The translations under genes were made by a program, and so were the position numbers. From positions 347,501 through 411,500 of the forward strand of contig JAHBVX010000001.1 in NCBI GenBank assembly GCA_019637295.1: DNA of 64,000 bases, given 5' to 3'. The notes below the pieces were generated by a model that ran no database searches, was not told the origin of the DNA, and saw only the letters and a list, made by a program, of their open reading frames with translations. Shown here in pieces: positions 30,979 to 39,195 of the stretch. Source of the stretch: Polyangiaceae bacterium. Its GTDB lineage: Bacteria; Myxococcota_A; Polyangia; Polyangiales; Polyangiaceae. How positions within the stretch are numbered: the first letter of the stretch is position 1; every line of letters begins with the position of its first letter.

Positions 30979-31487
30979 GGAGACAATCCCCCCAGATTAT
31001 CCACAGGACTGTGGACAGATGGATTCCGCCTCGACTGGGTGAGCGTCCCAGGGCCGCGGCCCCGGCGCCGGGCTGGCCATGGGCAGCTCCGGCATGCTCG
31101 GTCGTACTTGCTGTTTGGTGGTGCGGTCGACCCGCTTCACCCGCCGCGCGCACTGAAGCGCGAACAACGAAGTGGGGAGCTAGCACCGCTTCGTCGAGAA
31201 GTTCAACCGGTGAATTTCGCGTGCAAAAAAGTGGCGGAAAACTTGCCGGGTCAAGCGCATTCTTTCGCGTCGCCCAGCGCTTTCGCCGTCCACTCGTTCG
31301 TCTCGAGTCGGTAACCCTTCGGACACAATCGAAAATGTTTCCGCGCGCGCGCAGGCACGTCGGCGTGCAGCGTCAACATCCGGTGTTTTGTGAGTCAAGA
31401 GTCCACGGTCACATTGTGCGCTCCGTCCCGGGGTTCGTTCGCCGAATTGTTGCCCACGCGCTGGTTGCTGAAATATGGCTGGCCCGA
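30979..31487. other. 509-bp non-coding region upstream of dnaA (candidate oriC/control region)
   Basis: The longest gene-free stretch of the window, between divergent dnaA and an outer-membrane protein gene. It holds a perfect DnaA box with an inverted partner next to dnaA, and, near the other end (about 31200-31480), segments richer in A/T than their surroundings (runs such as gtgcaaaaaagtgg and tcgaaaatgttt). I see no second cluster of perfect DnaA boxes. A weak open frame crosses it but its composition is not gene-like. It could be the replication origin or only the dnaA autoregulatory region. Confidence 0.45.
30994..31018. promoter_or_regulatory. Inverted DnaA-box pair overlapping a dnaA -10-like hexamer
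   Basis: A perfect TTATCCACA box (30997-31005, plus strand) faces a weaker box on the minus strand (CTGTCCACA, 31018-31010, two mismatches); the arms TCCACAG/CTGTGGA are perfect around a 2-bp centre. On the minus strand the box overlaps TAATCT (30999-30994), a possible dnaA -10 element 15 nt before the GTG. This layout fits autorepression by DnaA, as in other bacteria. Confidence 0.7.
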
Positions 31488-32486
31488 GTGTCGAAACGAA
31501 GCAGCTCTCTCTCGCCGCGCCGGAGCCTCGTCGCGAGCGTCACCTGCGCGATCCTCGTGACGGGGACGACGGGCACGGTCCGTGCCGAACGCAGCGAGCT
31601 GCCGCCCGAGGTCGGCTGGAACTACGGCGAGATCGAGACGCCGCGGATTGCCGCGATGGGCGGAGCGCTCCGCGCGCACAGCAACTCGACCTCCGCGCTG
31701 TTCATCAATCCGGCGAACATGGTTGCGAGCCGCGTGTATCACTTGGGGGGCCTCGCTCAGATCTGGCCCGAGGCATCGAGGCAGAGCTATGGCGGCGGCG
31801 CGGTGGACTCCATCGTGAGCTCCGCTCGCGTTGCCGGTGGCATTGGGGGCACGTGGACATCACAGGATCCCGATGGCATCGATCGGCGCGGCACTGACCT
31901 GCGCTTCGCGTTTGCGTTCCCGTTTTCCGACCAGTTTTTCCTGGGAATCGGCGGTCGCTACATGTGGATGCAGCAGAATGGGCTGGGGCCGCTCGGCGAC
32001 AGCCTCGCCAGCGGAGGGTTGCGCGAGGAGAACATCGTGCGAGGGTTCGCCTTCGACGCCGGCGCGACCGTCAAGCCCTCCGATAGCTTCGCCATCTCCG
32101 TCGTGGGCAACAACCTGAACAACCCCGGGCATGGTCTGCAGCCGTCGAGCATCGGCGGCGGCGTGGGCTTCGCGACGGAGGACTTCACCCTCGAAGCGGA
32201 CGTGGTGAACGACTTCACCACCTGGGGAGAGAGCAAAGTGCGCGGCATGGGTGGCTTCGAGTTCTTGGCCGGGGGTCACTATCCGCTACGCGCTGGCTAT
32301 CGCTACGACGACGGCGCCAAGAGCCACGCCGTCAGTGGTGGCGTGGGCTACATCGATCGCGCCTTCAGCGCCGAGGTAGCCGTGCGCCGCATCGTCTCGG
32401 GTGACCAAGCCACGGCGATATTCTTCGGCTTCACTTACCACGTCGAGTCCAGCGGGCTGACGCCGAGTGCGGCCGACGGCTTCTGA
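31488..32486 (+). CDS. Outer-membrane beta-barrel protein (FadL/PorV-like)
   Basis: 332 aa from GTG 31488, which gives a good signal peptide (basic VSKRSSSLSPRR, hydrophobic core, cleavage near VRA-ERS). The mature part starts like FadL/OmpP1 and PorV/PorQ proteins (RIAAMGGALRAHSNSTSALFINPANM: the conserved GGA...A..NPAN segment), followed by alternating amphipathic beta strands (LRFAFAFPFSDQFFLGIGGRYMW; FAISVVGNNLNNPG; LRAGYRYDDG) and an aromatic C-terminal region. Likely a 14-strand-type barrel for hydrophobic solutes, or a secretion-system barrel. It is transcribed away from dnaA. Confidence 0.8.
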   Translation: MSKRSSSLSPRRSLVASVTCAILVTGTTGTVRAERSELPPEVGWNYGEIETPRIAAMGGALRAHSNSTSALFINPANMVASRVYHLGGLAQIWPEASRQSYGGGAVDSIVSSARVAGGIGGTWTSQDPDGIDRRGTDLRFAFAFPFSDQFFLGIGGRYMWMQQNGLGPLGDSLASGGLREENIVRGFAFDAGATVKPSDSFAISVVGNNLNNPGHGLQPSSIGGGVGFATEDFTLEADVVNDFTTWGESKVRGMGGFEFLAGGHYPLRAGYRYDDGAKSHAVSGGVGYIDRAFSAEVAVRRIVSGDQATAIFFGFTYHVESSGLTPSAADGF

Positions 32487-33827
32487 TCAGTCGAGCGCCT
32501 CGCCCAGCAGTCGCGCGAGAGCACTCTGGCCCCGCAGGAGATCGTCAGGAGTGACCGGTGACGCTCGCGGGACGGAGGCAACATGGCGCAGCTCTTCGAG
32601 CGCGCGCGGGTTGCGATGAAAGTCCTCGTCGTGTCGCTCACGCAGGTCGAGGTAGCGCGTCGCCGCGAGCAGCGCACCAACGTGTCGCTCGGCTGCGTCG
32701 ACCTCGGGCCGCAGCCAGGCTGACGTCAGCCCACGGTGCAGCTCGAACCCGAGGGCCTCGGGCAGTGTGGTGGCGTAGGCGTCGCGAAACGCTGACGCGG
32801 AGCGGGCCGCGGCGCTGCGCAGCGCCTCCCGCACCGCCGCGAGGCGGGACCCGAGCAGCAGCAGCCGAGCCACGCCGCGGCGGTAGTCCGCGAGCCGGCC
32901 GCTCGGGACGTCGAGCTGCCGGCGGGCGAAGTCGCCGCCCAGTGGGAGCAAGGCGAACAGCGCGCCGTGCTCGCGCCGAGCCAACCCCAGAGGCTCACTA
33001 CCGAGGCAGAAACAGGGGCTACTCGGGGCGGAGGCGTCCGCGAACGCGGCCCCGAGGCGCGCCAGGGCGCGAAGAAAGCTCGACGCTCCGAGCGCCCGCG
33101 GGGGCTGCCCTGGGTCGAGGGCCAGCCCCGTGAGCAACCCGCCGCTCTGAAACCAGCGCTCCAGGCTGCGCCAGGTCAGCTGCGCCGGCCAGCCTGCGAC
33201 GATGTCCGCGCCGAGGGACTGCGTGAGCAGCGTCGTCAGCTCCCGGAGCTTCAAGGCCTCGTAGGCGTCCCGAGACTGGTCGAGCCAGGCCTGGGGCTGC
33301 ACCACCACGCCAGCTCCCCACGGGAGCTTCAGCGGCGCCAGACGTTCGCCCAGCTCGCGCCAGCGATCCCAATAGCGAGAGACGGCGTCCGCCAGCGGCT
33401 CGGCGCTCCGCGCGAAGGCCGCGAGCCACTCGCGCCGCTCGGTCTCGCTCGACAGCGCGAACCCGAGCATGTCGGCCAGGCAGTACGCTCCCGGTCGTGG
33501 CTCCTCGACTAGGTGGCGCTGCTGGCGGTAGGCGCGGAACACCGCGCCTCGCGCGTGGGCGTTCACGCGCCACTCGATGGCGACGGTGGTCCAGCCTAGG
33601 AGGGGCTGCCGCAACGGGTCGTCGTCGGGCAACTCTTGGATCCGTTCCAGGCGCTGGCGGGAGCCCACCGTGTGCAGCGTCGCGCGCAACGCCTCGCCGT
33701 GCTCCTCGGCGCCGGAGCTGGCCAGCTCCCGCGCGAGTCGGCGCGCGGTGGGCAGGGCGCGGGAGAGGTCGCGATCGAAGGTGAGAGGATCGTCTTGGAC
33801 GGCCACCGGCTCAGAGCTCCTGCCCAA
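32487..33827 (-). CDS. Unknown alpha-helical protein
   Basis: 446 aa (an in-frame GTG at 33803 is an alternative that removes a 17-bp overlap with the upstream gene). No signal peptide, membrane span or catalytic motif that I can identify. Composition is Ala/Leu/Arg-rich and strongly helical, with a Trp-rich middle (YWDRWRELGERLAPLKLPWGAGVVVQPQAW). Its stop codon abuts the stop of the convergent barrel gene (TGATCA). It is translated downstream of the small outer-membrane protein at 33811 and may share its mRNA. I cannot assign a function. Confidence 0.65.
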   Translation of the reverse strand: MGRSSEPVAVQDDPLTFDRDLSRALPTARRLARELASSGAEEHGEALRATLHTVGSRQRLERIQELPDDDPLRQPLLGWTTVAIEWRVNAHARGAVFRAYRQQRHLVEEPRPGAYCLADMLGFALSSETERREWLAAFARSAEPLADAVSRYWDRWRELGERLAPLKLPWGAGVVVQPQAWLDQSRDAYEALKLRELTTLLTQSLGADIVAGWPAQLTWRSLERWFQSGGLLTGLALDPGQPPRALGASSFLRALARLGAAFADASAPSSPCFCLGSEPLGLARREHGALFALLPLGGDFARRQLDVPSGRLADYRRGVARLLLLGSRLAAVREALRSAAARSASAFRDAYATTLPEALGFELHRGLTSAWLRPEVDAAERHVGALLAATRYLDLRERHDEDFHRNPRALEELRHVASVPRASPVTPDDLLRGQSALARLLGEALD

Positions 33828-34557
33828 CCAGGATGGTGAGGCGCACGCCGAGATAGACCAGGGTGCCCAGGTAGCCCTGCTCGCCCCGGGGCAAGTCCGC
33901 GCACGCCTCGCGGCTGCCCGACTCGCACTCCCGGATCTTGTCCACGAACACGCGCGTGAGCAGCGCCGTGGGGCCCAGCTTCAGGTAGCGGCTGAGCACG
34001 AAGTCGAAGCCGCCACCGAACGCGATCGCGGGCCCCGCGCCCGTGCGCTCGAGCCGCTGCCCCGCCGGATTGGTTCCGACGGTGCCGAGCGCCGCTCCGC
34101 CGAGGCCGAGCTCCACGTAAGGATCGAAGTGCCCCTCGTCCTTGAAGTAGTAGCGACCATGAAAGAGCAGCCAGGCGGCGCCTGCACCCGGACTCTCCAG
34201 CTCGAGCTCCGGCGGCGGCTCGTAGCGCATTGCGGCTACGCCCAGGCTGCCGCCCCAGGCGAAGTTCGGGGTCACGCGCCACAGCGCGAGCAAGGACAAT
34301 CCGGCGCCGCCCCCCACCCCCCGACACGCCGAGTCGGACTGAGAGCCGGAGTGACAAACGGCGCCGACCACCCCGAGGGAAGGGCTCAGCTCGACCGCGC
34401 GCCGCGCGTCCTTCGCAGGCGGCGGAGGACCGGGCGGGGGTGGCATGCTCAGCTCGGCTGGCGGCGGCAGCGGGGGCCTCTCGTCTGCAGACGCGGTGAC
34501 GCCGGCGAAGACGGCGATCAGACCGATCGCGACCGCTGTGGTGCTGGAGCGACGCAT
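33811..34557 (-). CDS. Outer-membrane beta-barrel protein with Pro-rich N-terminus
   Basis: 248 aa from ATG 34557 (TAACGT ends 10 nt upstream). Signal peptide MRRSSTTAVAIGLIAVFAGVTASA followed by a Pro-rich segment (PPLPPPAELSMPPPPGPPPP) and an amphipathic beta-rich domain (WGGSLGVAAMRYEP; AWLLFHGRYYFKDEGHFDPYVELGLGGAAL; GGGFDFVLSRYLKLGPTALLTRVF; LGTLVYLGVRLTILV), which reads as an eight-stranded OmpA/OmpX-like barrel. Two Cys pairs are present (C...C near 95-110 and CESGSREAC). Such proteins are typical uncharacterised myxobacterial outer-membrane proteins. Confidence 0.75.
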   Translation of the reverse strand: MRRSSTTAVAIGLIAVFAGVTASADERPPLPPPAELSMPPPPGPPPPAKDARRAVELSPSLGVVGAVCHSGSQSDSACRGVGGGAGLSLLALWRVTPNFAWGGSLGVAAMRYEPPPELELESPGAGAAWLLFHGRYYFKDEGHFDPYVELGLGGAALGTVGTNPAGQRLERTGAGPAIAFGGGFDFVLSRYLKLGPTALLTRVFVDKIRECESGSREACADLPRGEQGYLGTLVYLGVRLTILVGQEL

Positions 34558-34650
34558 GAGCCGAGGCACGTTACACCGAAACGCCCGGGCGCAGCAGGTG
34601 GCGACGGTCGGCGGTCGCCGAATCGTGAGCATTGAACTAGGTTCCACCGC

Positions 34651-35142
34651 ATGGTGCGCCGGCTGCCCGTGATCCAGAACCGCTCGTCCGAGGACGACGA
34701 GGCGAGCGCCCGCCCGCGGTCGCACTGGATCGCCATCGCCGCGGGCCTGGCGTTCACGATCTGGCTTCCCCTCGTCGTGGTCGCGACGTGGCTCGGGGGT
34801 GTCGTCTCTGCGACGTACCTGGGTGCCGAGCCCGAGCCGGCGCGCGCCGGTACGGCGCTTCTGCTGCTCGCCTTGCCCATCGTGGTGTCGTTTGCACTGG
34901 CGTGTCTGGCCGCGGGAGCCCTCGTCGGTCGCTTCGGTGTTCGCACGACGCGCAGGGACGCCGCGCTGGCCGGCGCGCTCACCGCGTTGCTCGCTAGCGG
35001 GCTCGCCGCGCTCGGTGACGCCTTCGACCAGCCGACCACCGCGCTCGCCGTCGTCGCGCTGCTGGCGGCCGTCGGCGCCGGAGCGGCCGCTCTGGGCGCA
35101 CGCCTCGGGCGGCCCAGGGCCCCGGCGCGGCCTTCATCCTGA
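34651..35142 (+). CDS. Small four-TM inner-membrane protein
   Basis: 163 aa, ATG with TAGGTT ending 7 nt upstream. Four hydrophobic helices are visible (HWIAIAAGLAFTIWLPLVVV; ALLLLALPIVVSFALACLAA; AALAGALTALLASGLAALG; ALAVVALLAAVGAGAAALG) with short charged loops. No family recognised. It diverges from the outer-membrane protein gene and precedes ccmE by 78 bp, which has its own promoter-like hexamer. Confidence 0.7.
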   Translation: MVRRLPVIQNRSSEDDEASARPRSHWIAIAAGLAFTIWLPLVVVATWLGGVVSATYLGAEPEPARAGTALLLLALPIVVSFALACLAAGALVGRFGVRTTRRDAALAGALTALLASGLAALGDAFDQPTTALAVVALLAAVGAGAAALGARLGRPRAPARPSS

Positions 35143-35220
35143 GAACTTCCGCACAAATCGTGCGGACGGCCGCCGCTCGGGGTGGACCCGGGTAGCGTCG
35201 GGGACTACCTTTCTGGCGTC

Positions 35221-35811
35221 ATGAGCCGACTAGACGATGAGCTCGAGAAGGCGGTGAGCGACGGCGACGCGGTGAGCGACGCCGAGGCCGTGCGCGACGC
35301 GGAGCCCGTGGTCGCCCCGGCCGCGCCCGAGAGCGCGCCCCGGCGCCGCAGCCTGAACAACGTGGGCCTCGTGCTTGCCCTGGTGGCCATGGCGGGCGGC
35401 ATCTTGGTCCTGGTGATGACCAGCTTCGAGGACGCAGCCATCTACTCCAAGGGGGTGGACGAGCTCATGCAAGAGAAGGACAAGCTCCAAGGTCGCACGG
35501 TGCGTGTCGCCGGCAACCTGGTCCGTGGCACGCTCGTTCGGCGTGACGAACCTTGCGAGTACCGCTTCAAGATCCACAAGAACGACCACGCGATCGACGT
35601 GCGCTACGCTCAGTGCGTCGTGCCCGACACCTTCCGCGACGTACCCGGCATGGACGTGGAGGTCACCGCCGAGGGCAAGCTCGACGCTGACGGGAATTTC
35701 GAGGCGTCACACATCATGGCCAAGTGCCCATCCAAGTACGAGATGCAGGAACGCGCGGGCAAGGGCGAACAAGCTCCGCACGCGGACATTCCTGCCAAGA
35801 CTTCATACTGA
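35221..35811 (+). CDS. ccmE: Cytochrome c maturation protein CcmE, CxxxY type
   Basis: 196 aa from ATG 35221 (TACCTT ends 9 nt upstream); an in-frame ATG at 35182 adds 13 residues. CcmE is the membrane-anchored periplasmic heme chaperone of system I. An acidic N-terminus precedes one TM helix (VGLVLALVAMAGGILVLVM) and an OB-fold domain (GRTVRVAGNLVRGTL ... GMDVEVTAEGKLDADGNFEASHIMAKC). The heme-binding His of classical CcmE is replaced: the motif reads AKCPSKYEM, that is Cys169-x3-Tyr173, the CxxxY variant known from Desulfovibrio and archaea. Followed by hemE 19 nt downstream. Confidence 0.9.
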   Translation: MSRLDDELEKAVSDGDAVSDAEAVRDAEPVVAPAAPESAPRRRSLNNVGLVLALVAMAGGILVLVMTSFEDAAIYSKGVDELMQEKDKLQGRTVRVAGNLVRGTLVRRDEPCEYRFKIHKNDHAIDVRYAQCVVPDTFRDVPGMDVEVTAEGKLDADGNFEASHIMAKCPSKYEMQERAGKGEQAPHADIPAKTSY

Positions 35812-35830
35812 CACTGCCTGGGAGGCAGCA

Positions 35831-36856
35831 ATGTGGGATCGATTCCTCAGGGCCTGCCGGCGTGAGCCGGTGGATGCGACGCCGGTCTGGTTCATGCGCC
35901 AGGCGGGGCGCTACATGGCGGAGTACCGCAAGATCCGCGAGAAGCACACGTTGCTCGAGATCTGCAAGACCCCAGACCTGGCTACCGAGGTCACGCTGCA
36001 GCCCGTCCGTGCGCTCGGGGTCGACGCAGCCATCCTGTTCGCCGACATCCTGCTGCCGCTCGAGCCGATGGGGGCGCCCTTCGAGTTCGCGGCTGGCGAA
36101 GGCCCAGTGTTCGAGGCGCCGGTGCGAACGGCAGCGGCCGTCGAACGGCTGCGCGTCATCGAGCCCGACGAGCTCGACTACGTGCTACGCGCGATCCGGC
36201 AAATTCGCGGAGAGCTCGACGGAAAGACGCCGCTGATCGGCTTCGCGGGCGCTCCGTTCACCCTGGCCAGCTACGTGGTGGAGGGGGGCAAGAGCCAGAA
36301 CTACGCCAACGCCAAGCGCATGATGTACGACGCGCCCGAGACCTGGCACGCCCTGATGCACAAGCTGAGCGAGGTCGTGCGACGTTACCTGCGGGCGCAA
36401 GTGGACGCGGGCGCTCAAGCAGTGCAGCTCTTCGACTCCTGGGTCGGAGCACTCTCGCCCAGCGACTACCGTGACTACGTCGCGGTGCACGTACGGCACA
36501 TCCTCGCGGACATCGAGACGACGGGCGTACCGGTGATCCACTTCGGCACGGGCACCGCCGCGTTGCTCGAGTCCATGAAGGAGGCCGGTGGCAGCGTGAT
36601 TGGGATCGACTGGCGGGTGCCCATGGAGCAAGCGCGCCGCCGGCTCGGCGCCGACGTGGCATTGCAGGGCAACCTGGACCCGCTGCTGTTGCCTGCGCCG
36701 CGATCCCTGCTCACTCGCCGCATCGACGAGATCCTCGCCGGTGTTGGGCCGGGGTCGGGCCACGTGTTCAACCTCGGCCACGGCATCCTGCCCGACACGC
36801 CGCCGGATGCGGTCAAGTGGGTGACAGACACGGTGCACGAGCGCTCCGCCCGATGA
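35831..36856 (+). CDS. hemE: Uroporphyrinogen decarboxylase
   Basis: 341 aa from ATG 35831 with GGGAGG just upstream. It removes four carboxyl groups from uroporphyrinogen III to give coproporphyrinogen III in the cytoplasm. Family signatures: PVWFMRQAGRYM near the N-terminus, ILFADILLPLEPMG (active-site Asp), IGFAGAPFTLASY and the C-terminal FNLGHGILPDTP. The gene sits between ccmE and hemG (4-bp overlap), forming a heme synthesis and delivery cluster. Confidence 0.97.
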   Translation: MWDRFLRACRREPVDATPVWFMRQAGRYMAEYRKIREKHTLLEICKTPDLATEVTLQPVRALGVDAAILFADILLPLEPMGAPFEFAAGEGPVFEAPVRTAAAVERLRVIEPDELDYVLRAIRQIRGELDGKTPLIGFAGAPFTLASYVVEGGKSQNYANAKRMMYDAPETWHALMHKLSEVVRRYLRAQVDAGAQAVQLFDSWVGALSPSDYRDYVAVHVRHILADIETTGVPVIHFGTGTAALLESMKEAGGSVIGIDWRVPMEQARRRLGADVALQGNLDPLLLPAPRSLLTRRIDEILAGVGPGSGHVFNLGHGILPDTPPDAVKWVTDTVHERSAR

Positions 36857-38277
36857 GTCGCCCTCGCGCCGTCGTGATCGGAGCCGGCATCACGGGCCTG
36901 ACCGCCGCCTGGGAGATTACCCGCTCGCGACCGGACGTCGATTTGGTCGTGCTCGAGTCGCGCTCGCGGGTCGGGGGCAACATCGTGACCGAAGAGCAGC
37001 GCGGGTTCCTGCTCGATGGCGGGCCCGACTCGTTTCTCCGCACCAAGCCGCAAGCCGTCGAGCTGTGCAAGGAGCTGGGGCTCGACGGCGAGCTCATCAC
37101 GACGCTGCCCAGGGCTCACAACGTGTACATGGCCTACCGCGGACAGCTCGAGCGCATGCCGGCGGGCATGGCGCTCGCGGTTCCCTCGCGCTTCGGGCCC
37201 CTGATCCGTACGCGACTGATCGGGCCGCTCGGCAAGCTGCGGGTGCTGGGCGACCTCTGGGTGAGGCGCCCGGACGAACTGGCGGACGAGTCCATCGGGA
37301 ACTTCATCGCGCGTCGCTTCGGCAGCGAGGTCGCGCACAAGCTCGCGTCGCCGCTGCTGGGCGGCATCTACGCCGGGGACGTCTCGCAGCTGAGCATCTT
37401 GTCAACCTTCCCGCAGCTCGCCGAGCTCGAGCGCAAACACGGCAGCCTCATCATCGGGCTGCTCAAGGCGCAGGCGGCCATGCGGGGGCGACCGACCAGC
37501 ACACCCCGAGCGATTGTGGACTGGCTGGGCCGCGCGTCTTCGCCGGCGCCGAGCCCCTTCCAGTCGCTGCGTCGCGGGATGGGTTCGCTGATCGACGCGC
37601 TGGCGGAGCGGATGCCCCCGGTGCGCGTCGACTGCGCGGTGCGCGCTGTATCGAGGGTGGGGGAGGACTTCCGAGTCACCCTCGACGACGGCACGACGCT
37701 CTTGGCCAGCGCGGTCGTGTTCGCGGCTCCCGCGCACGTGGGTGCCCAGGTGCTCTTCGATGGAGCGCTCGGCGACGAGCTGGGTCAAATTCCCTACCTC
37801 AGCACCGCCACGGTCTTCTTCGGATTCCGCGAGCAGGACATCGAGCGCTCGCTCGACGGTGTGGGGTTCATCGTTCCTCGTGGTGAGGCGCGCGTGCTGG
37901 CCGGTACCTGGGTCAGCAGCAAGTGGGCCGGTCGCGCGCCCGACGGACACGTGCTCCTGCGTGCCTTCCTCGGCGGCAGCCGCGGGGACGTGGACGTGCC
38001 GCAGGAGACCGACGAGCACCTGTCCGACGTCGCGCTCGGCGAGCTGAGGCGGCTGATGGGTCGCCTGGGCGAGCCGCTCTTCACGCGAGTCTTCCGCTAC
38101 CACGACAGCAACCCGCAGCCGGTGGTCGGCCACGCCGCTCGCCTCGCGCGCCTCGACGAACGAATCAGCCAGATCCCGGGGCTCGCGCTGTGCGGCGCCG
38201 CGTTCGACGGCGTCGGCATCCCGGACTGTGTCCGGCAGGGGCGCGCGGCGGCGAGCCGGGTGTTGGCCAGGATTTGA
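36853..38277 (+). CDS. hemG: Protoporphyrinogen/coproporphyrinogen oxidase (HemY-type)
   Basis: 474 aa from ATG 36853, overlapping the hemE stop by 4 bp (ATGA), so translation is coupled. FAD-dependent oxygen-using enzyme at the end of heme synthesis. The FAD-binding Rossmann motif VIGAGITGLTAAWE and the second region FLLDGGPDSFL are at the N-terminus; VVFAAPAHVGAQVL and the C-terminal GLALCGAAFDGVGIPDCVRQG are typical of HemY/PPO. This is the HemY type, not the flavodoxin-like HemG of E. coli, although the symbol hemG is commonly used. It could make protoporphyrin IX or coproporphyrin III. Confidence 0.95.
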   Translation: MSRPRAVVIGAGITGLTAAWEITRSRPDVDLVVLESRSRVGGNIVTEEQRGFLLDGGPDSFLRTKPQAVELCKELGLDGELITTLPRAHNVYMAYRGQLERMPAGMALAVPSRFGPLIRTRLIGPLGKLRVLGDLWVRRPDELADESIGNFIARRFGSEVAHKLASPLLGGIYAGDVSQLSILSTFPQLAELERKHGSLIIGLLKAQAAMRGRPTSTPRAIVDWLGRASSPAPSPFQSLRRGMGSLIDALAERMPPVRVDCAVRAVSRVGEDFRVTLDDGTTLLASAVVFAAPAHVGAQVLFDGALGDELGQIPYLSTATVFFGFREQDIERSLDGVGFIVPRGEARVLAGTWVSSKWAGRAPDGHVLLRAFLGGSRGDVDVPQETDEHLSDVALGELRRLMGRLGEPLFTRVFRYHDSNPQPVVGHAARLARLDERISQIPGLALCGAAFDGVGIPDCVRQGRAAASRVLARI

Positions 38278-38331
38278 CGGCGCCGCGCGGCCCGCGCGGC
38301 GCGAGCGGTTCCGCAGGCTGCCACTCTTTGC

Positions 38332-38337
38332 TAGGCT
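38332..38337 (+). promoter_or_regulatory. -10-like hexamer of tRNA-Gln
   Basis: TAGGCT ends 12 nt before the mature tRNA 5' end at 38350. The same hexamer form (TAGRCT) occurs upstream of several protein genes here, supporting its reading as the local -10 element. Confidence 0.45.
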
Positions 38338-38349
38338 CCCGCGCCCCGC

Positions 38350-38420
38350 TCCGGCGTCGTCTAAAGGCAGGACAAGGGACTTTGAATCCCTGAATCATGG
38401 TTCGAATCCATGCGCCGGAA
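38350..38420 (+). tRNA. tRNA-Gln (anticodon UUG)
   Basis: A full cloverleaf can be drawn: acceptor TCCGGCG (38350-38356) with CGCCGGA (38413-38419) and discriminator A; anticodon stem AGGGA/TCCCT around loop CTTTGAA, anticodon TTG reading CAA; T arm CATGG-TTCGAAT-CCATG. The 3' CCA is not encoded (the next bases are CCC). About 71 nt. It stands alone between hemG and the ECF sigma gene. Confidence 0.95.
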
Positions 38421-38478
38421 CCCGTAATCTGCCACTTTCGCCCGGGAACTCGCGCTGCGTGACGCTGTCGCAGCGAGG

Positions 38479-39195
38479 GTGGCGGCTGCATCCAAAGCTC
38501 GCTGGGGCGAGCCTGAGCTCGCGCAGGTCGATCGCGGGGACGACTCCCGGCGCGCGTTGGGCTACGGTGACCCAGTCTGGTGGGACGGATCACTGCCGGT
38601 GGACGACAGCGAACGGCGATTCATCGAGCGCCTGCAAGGACACGACGAGCGGGCCTTCAACGAGCTGGTGGAGCTCTACGAGCAACGTGTGTTCAGGCTC
38701 GTGCTGCGCATGCTCGGCCGCCGAGACGAGGCCGAGGACATGGCCCAAGAAGTGTTCGTCCAGGTCTTCAAGGCCATCGGCACCTTTCGCGGGGACTCCA
38801 AGCTCGGGACCTGGGTGTACCGGATCGCCATCAATCTCTGTAAGAACCGCATCAAGTACCTGGCCCGCCGTTACGACAGCGCGCAGCAAGAGCTCGAGCC
38901 GGCGGCCGAACGCGCGCCGCTGAGCGAGGCCAAGGGGGTCACCCTCGGCGACATCGCTCGCCCGGACCACATGCTCGAAGGCCTGCAGACGGAGCGGATC
39001 GTGCAACTCGCCATCGCCGAGCTCGATCCGGATTTTCGCGAGGTCCTGGTGCTCAGGGACGTGGAGGATCTGACCTACGAGGAGATCGCCGAAATCACCG
39101 GCCTGGCGGACGGCACGGTGAAGAGCCGCATCCATCGCGCACGGGGCATGCTCAAGACCCGCGTCGAGCGCATGCTCGGGGAGAAGATTCGATGA
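38479..39195 (+). CDS. ECF-family RNA polymerase sigma factor
   Basis: 238 aa, GTG start at 38479; the first ~45 residues are poorly conserved-looking and the real start could be slightly downstream. Region 2 (FNELVELYEQRVFRLVLRML ... AEDMAQEVFVQVFKAI ... GTWVYRIAINLCKNRIKY) and region 4 (FREVLVLRDVEDLTYEEIAEITG, then GTVKSRIHRARGML helix-turn-helix) are complete, with no region 3, as in RpoE-like ECF factors. It directs RNA polymerase to an envelope- or stress-type regulon. The next gene overlaps by 4 bp and encodes a one-TM protein, a likely regulator. Confidence 0.93.
   Translation: MAAASKARWGEPELAQVDRGDDSRRALGYGDPVWWDGSLPVDDSERRFIERLQGHDERAFNELVELYEQRVFRLVLRMLGRRDEAEDMAQEVFVQVFKAIGTFRGDSKLGTWVYRIAINLCKNRIKYLARRYDSAQQELEPAAERAPLSEAKGVTLGDIARPDHMLEGLQTERIVQLAIAELDPDFREVLVLRDVEDLTYEEIAEITGLADGTVKSRIHRARGMLKTRVERMLGEKIR

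Noticed and set aside
31388-31410. Extra DnaA-box-like words (for example gagtccacggtc) in the candidate origin
   Set aside because: Four or more mismatches from TTATCCACA; not distinguishable from chance.
36343-36358. TGGCACG motif resembling a sigma-54 promoter
   Set aside because: Inside hemE coding sequence with wrong spacing to any GC element.
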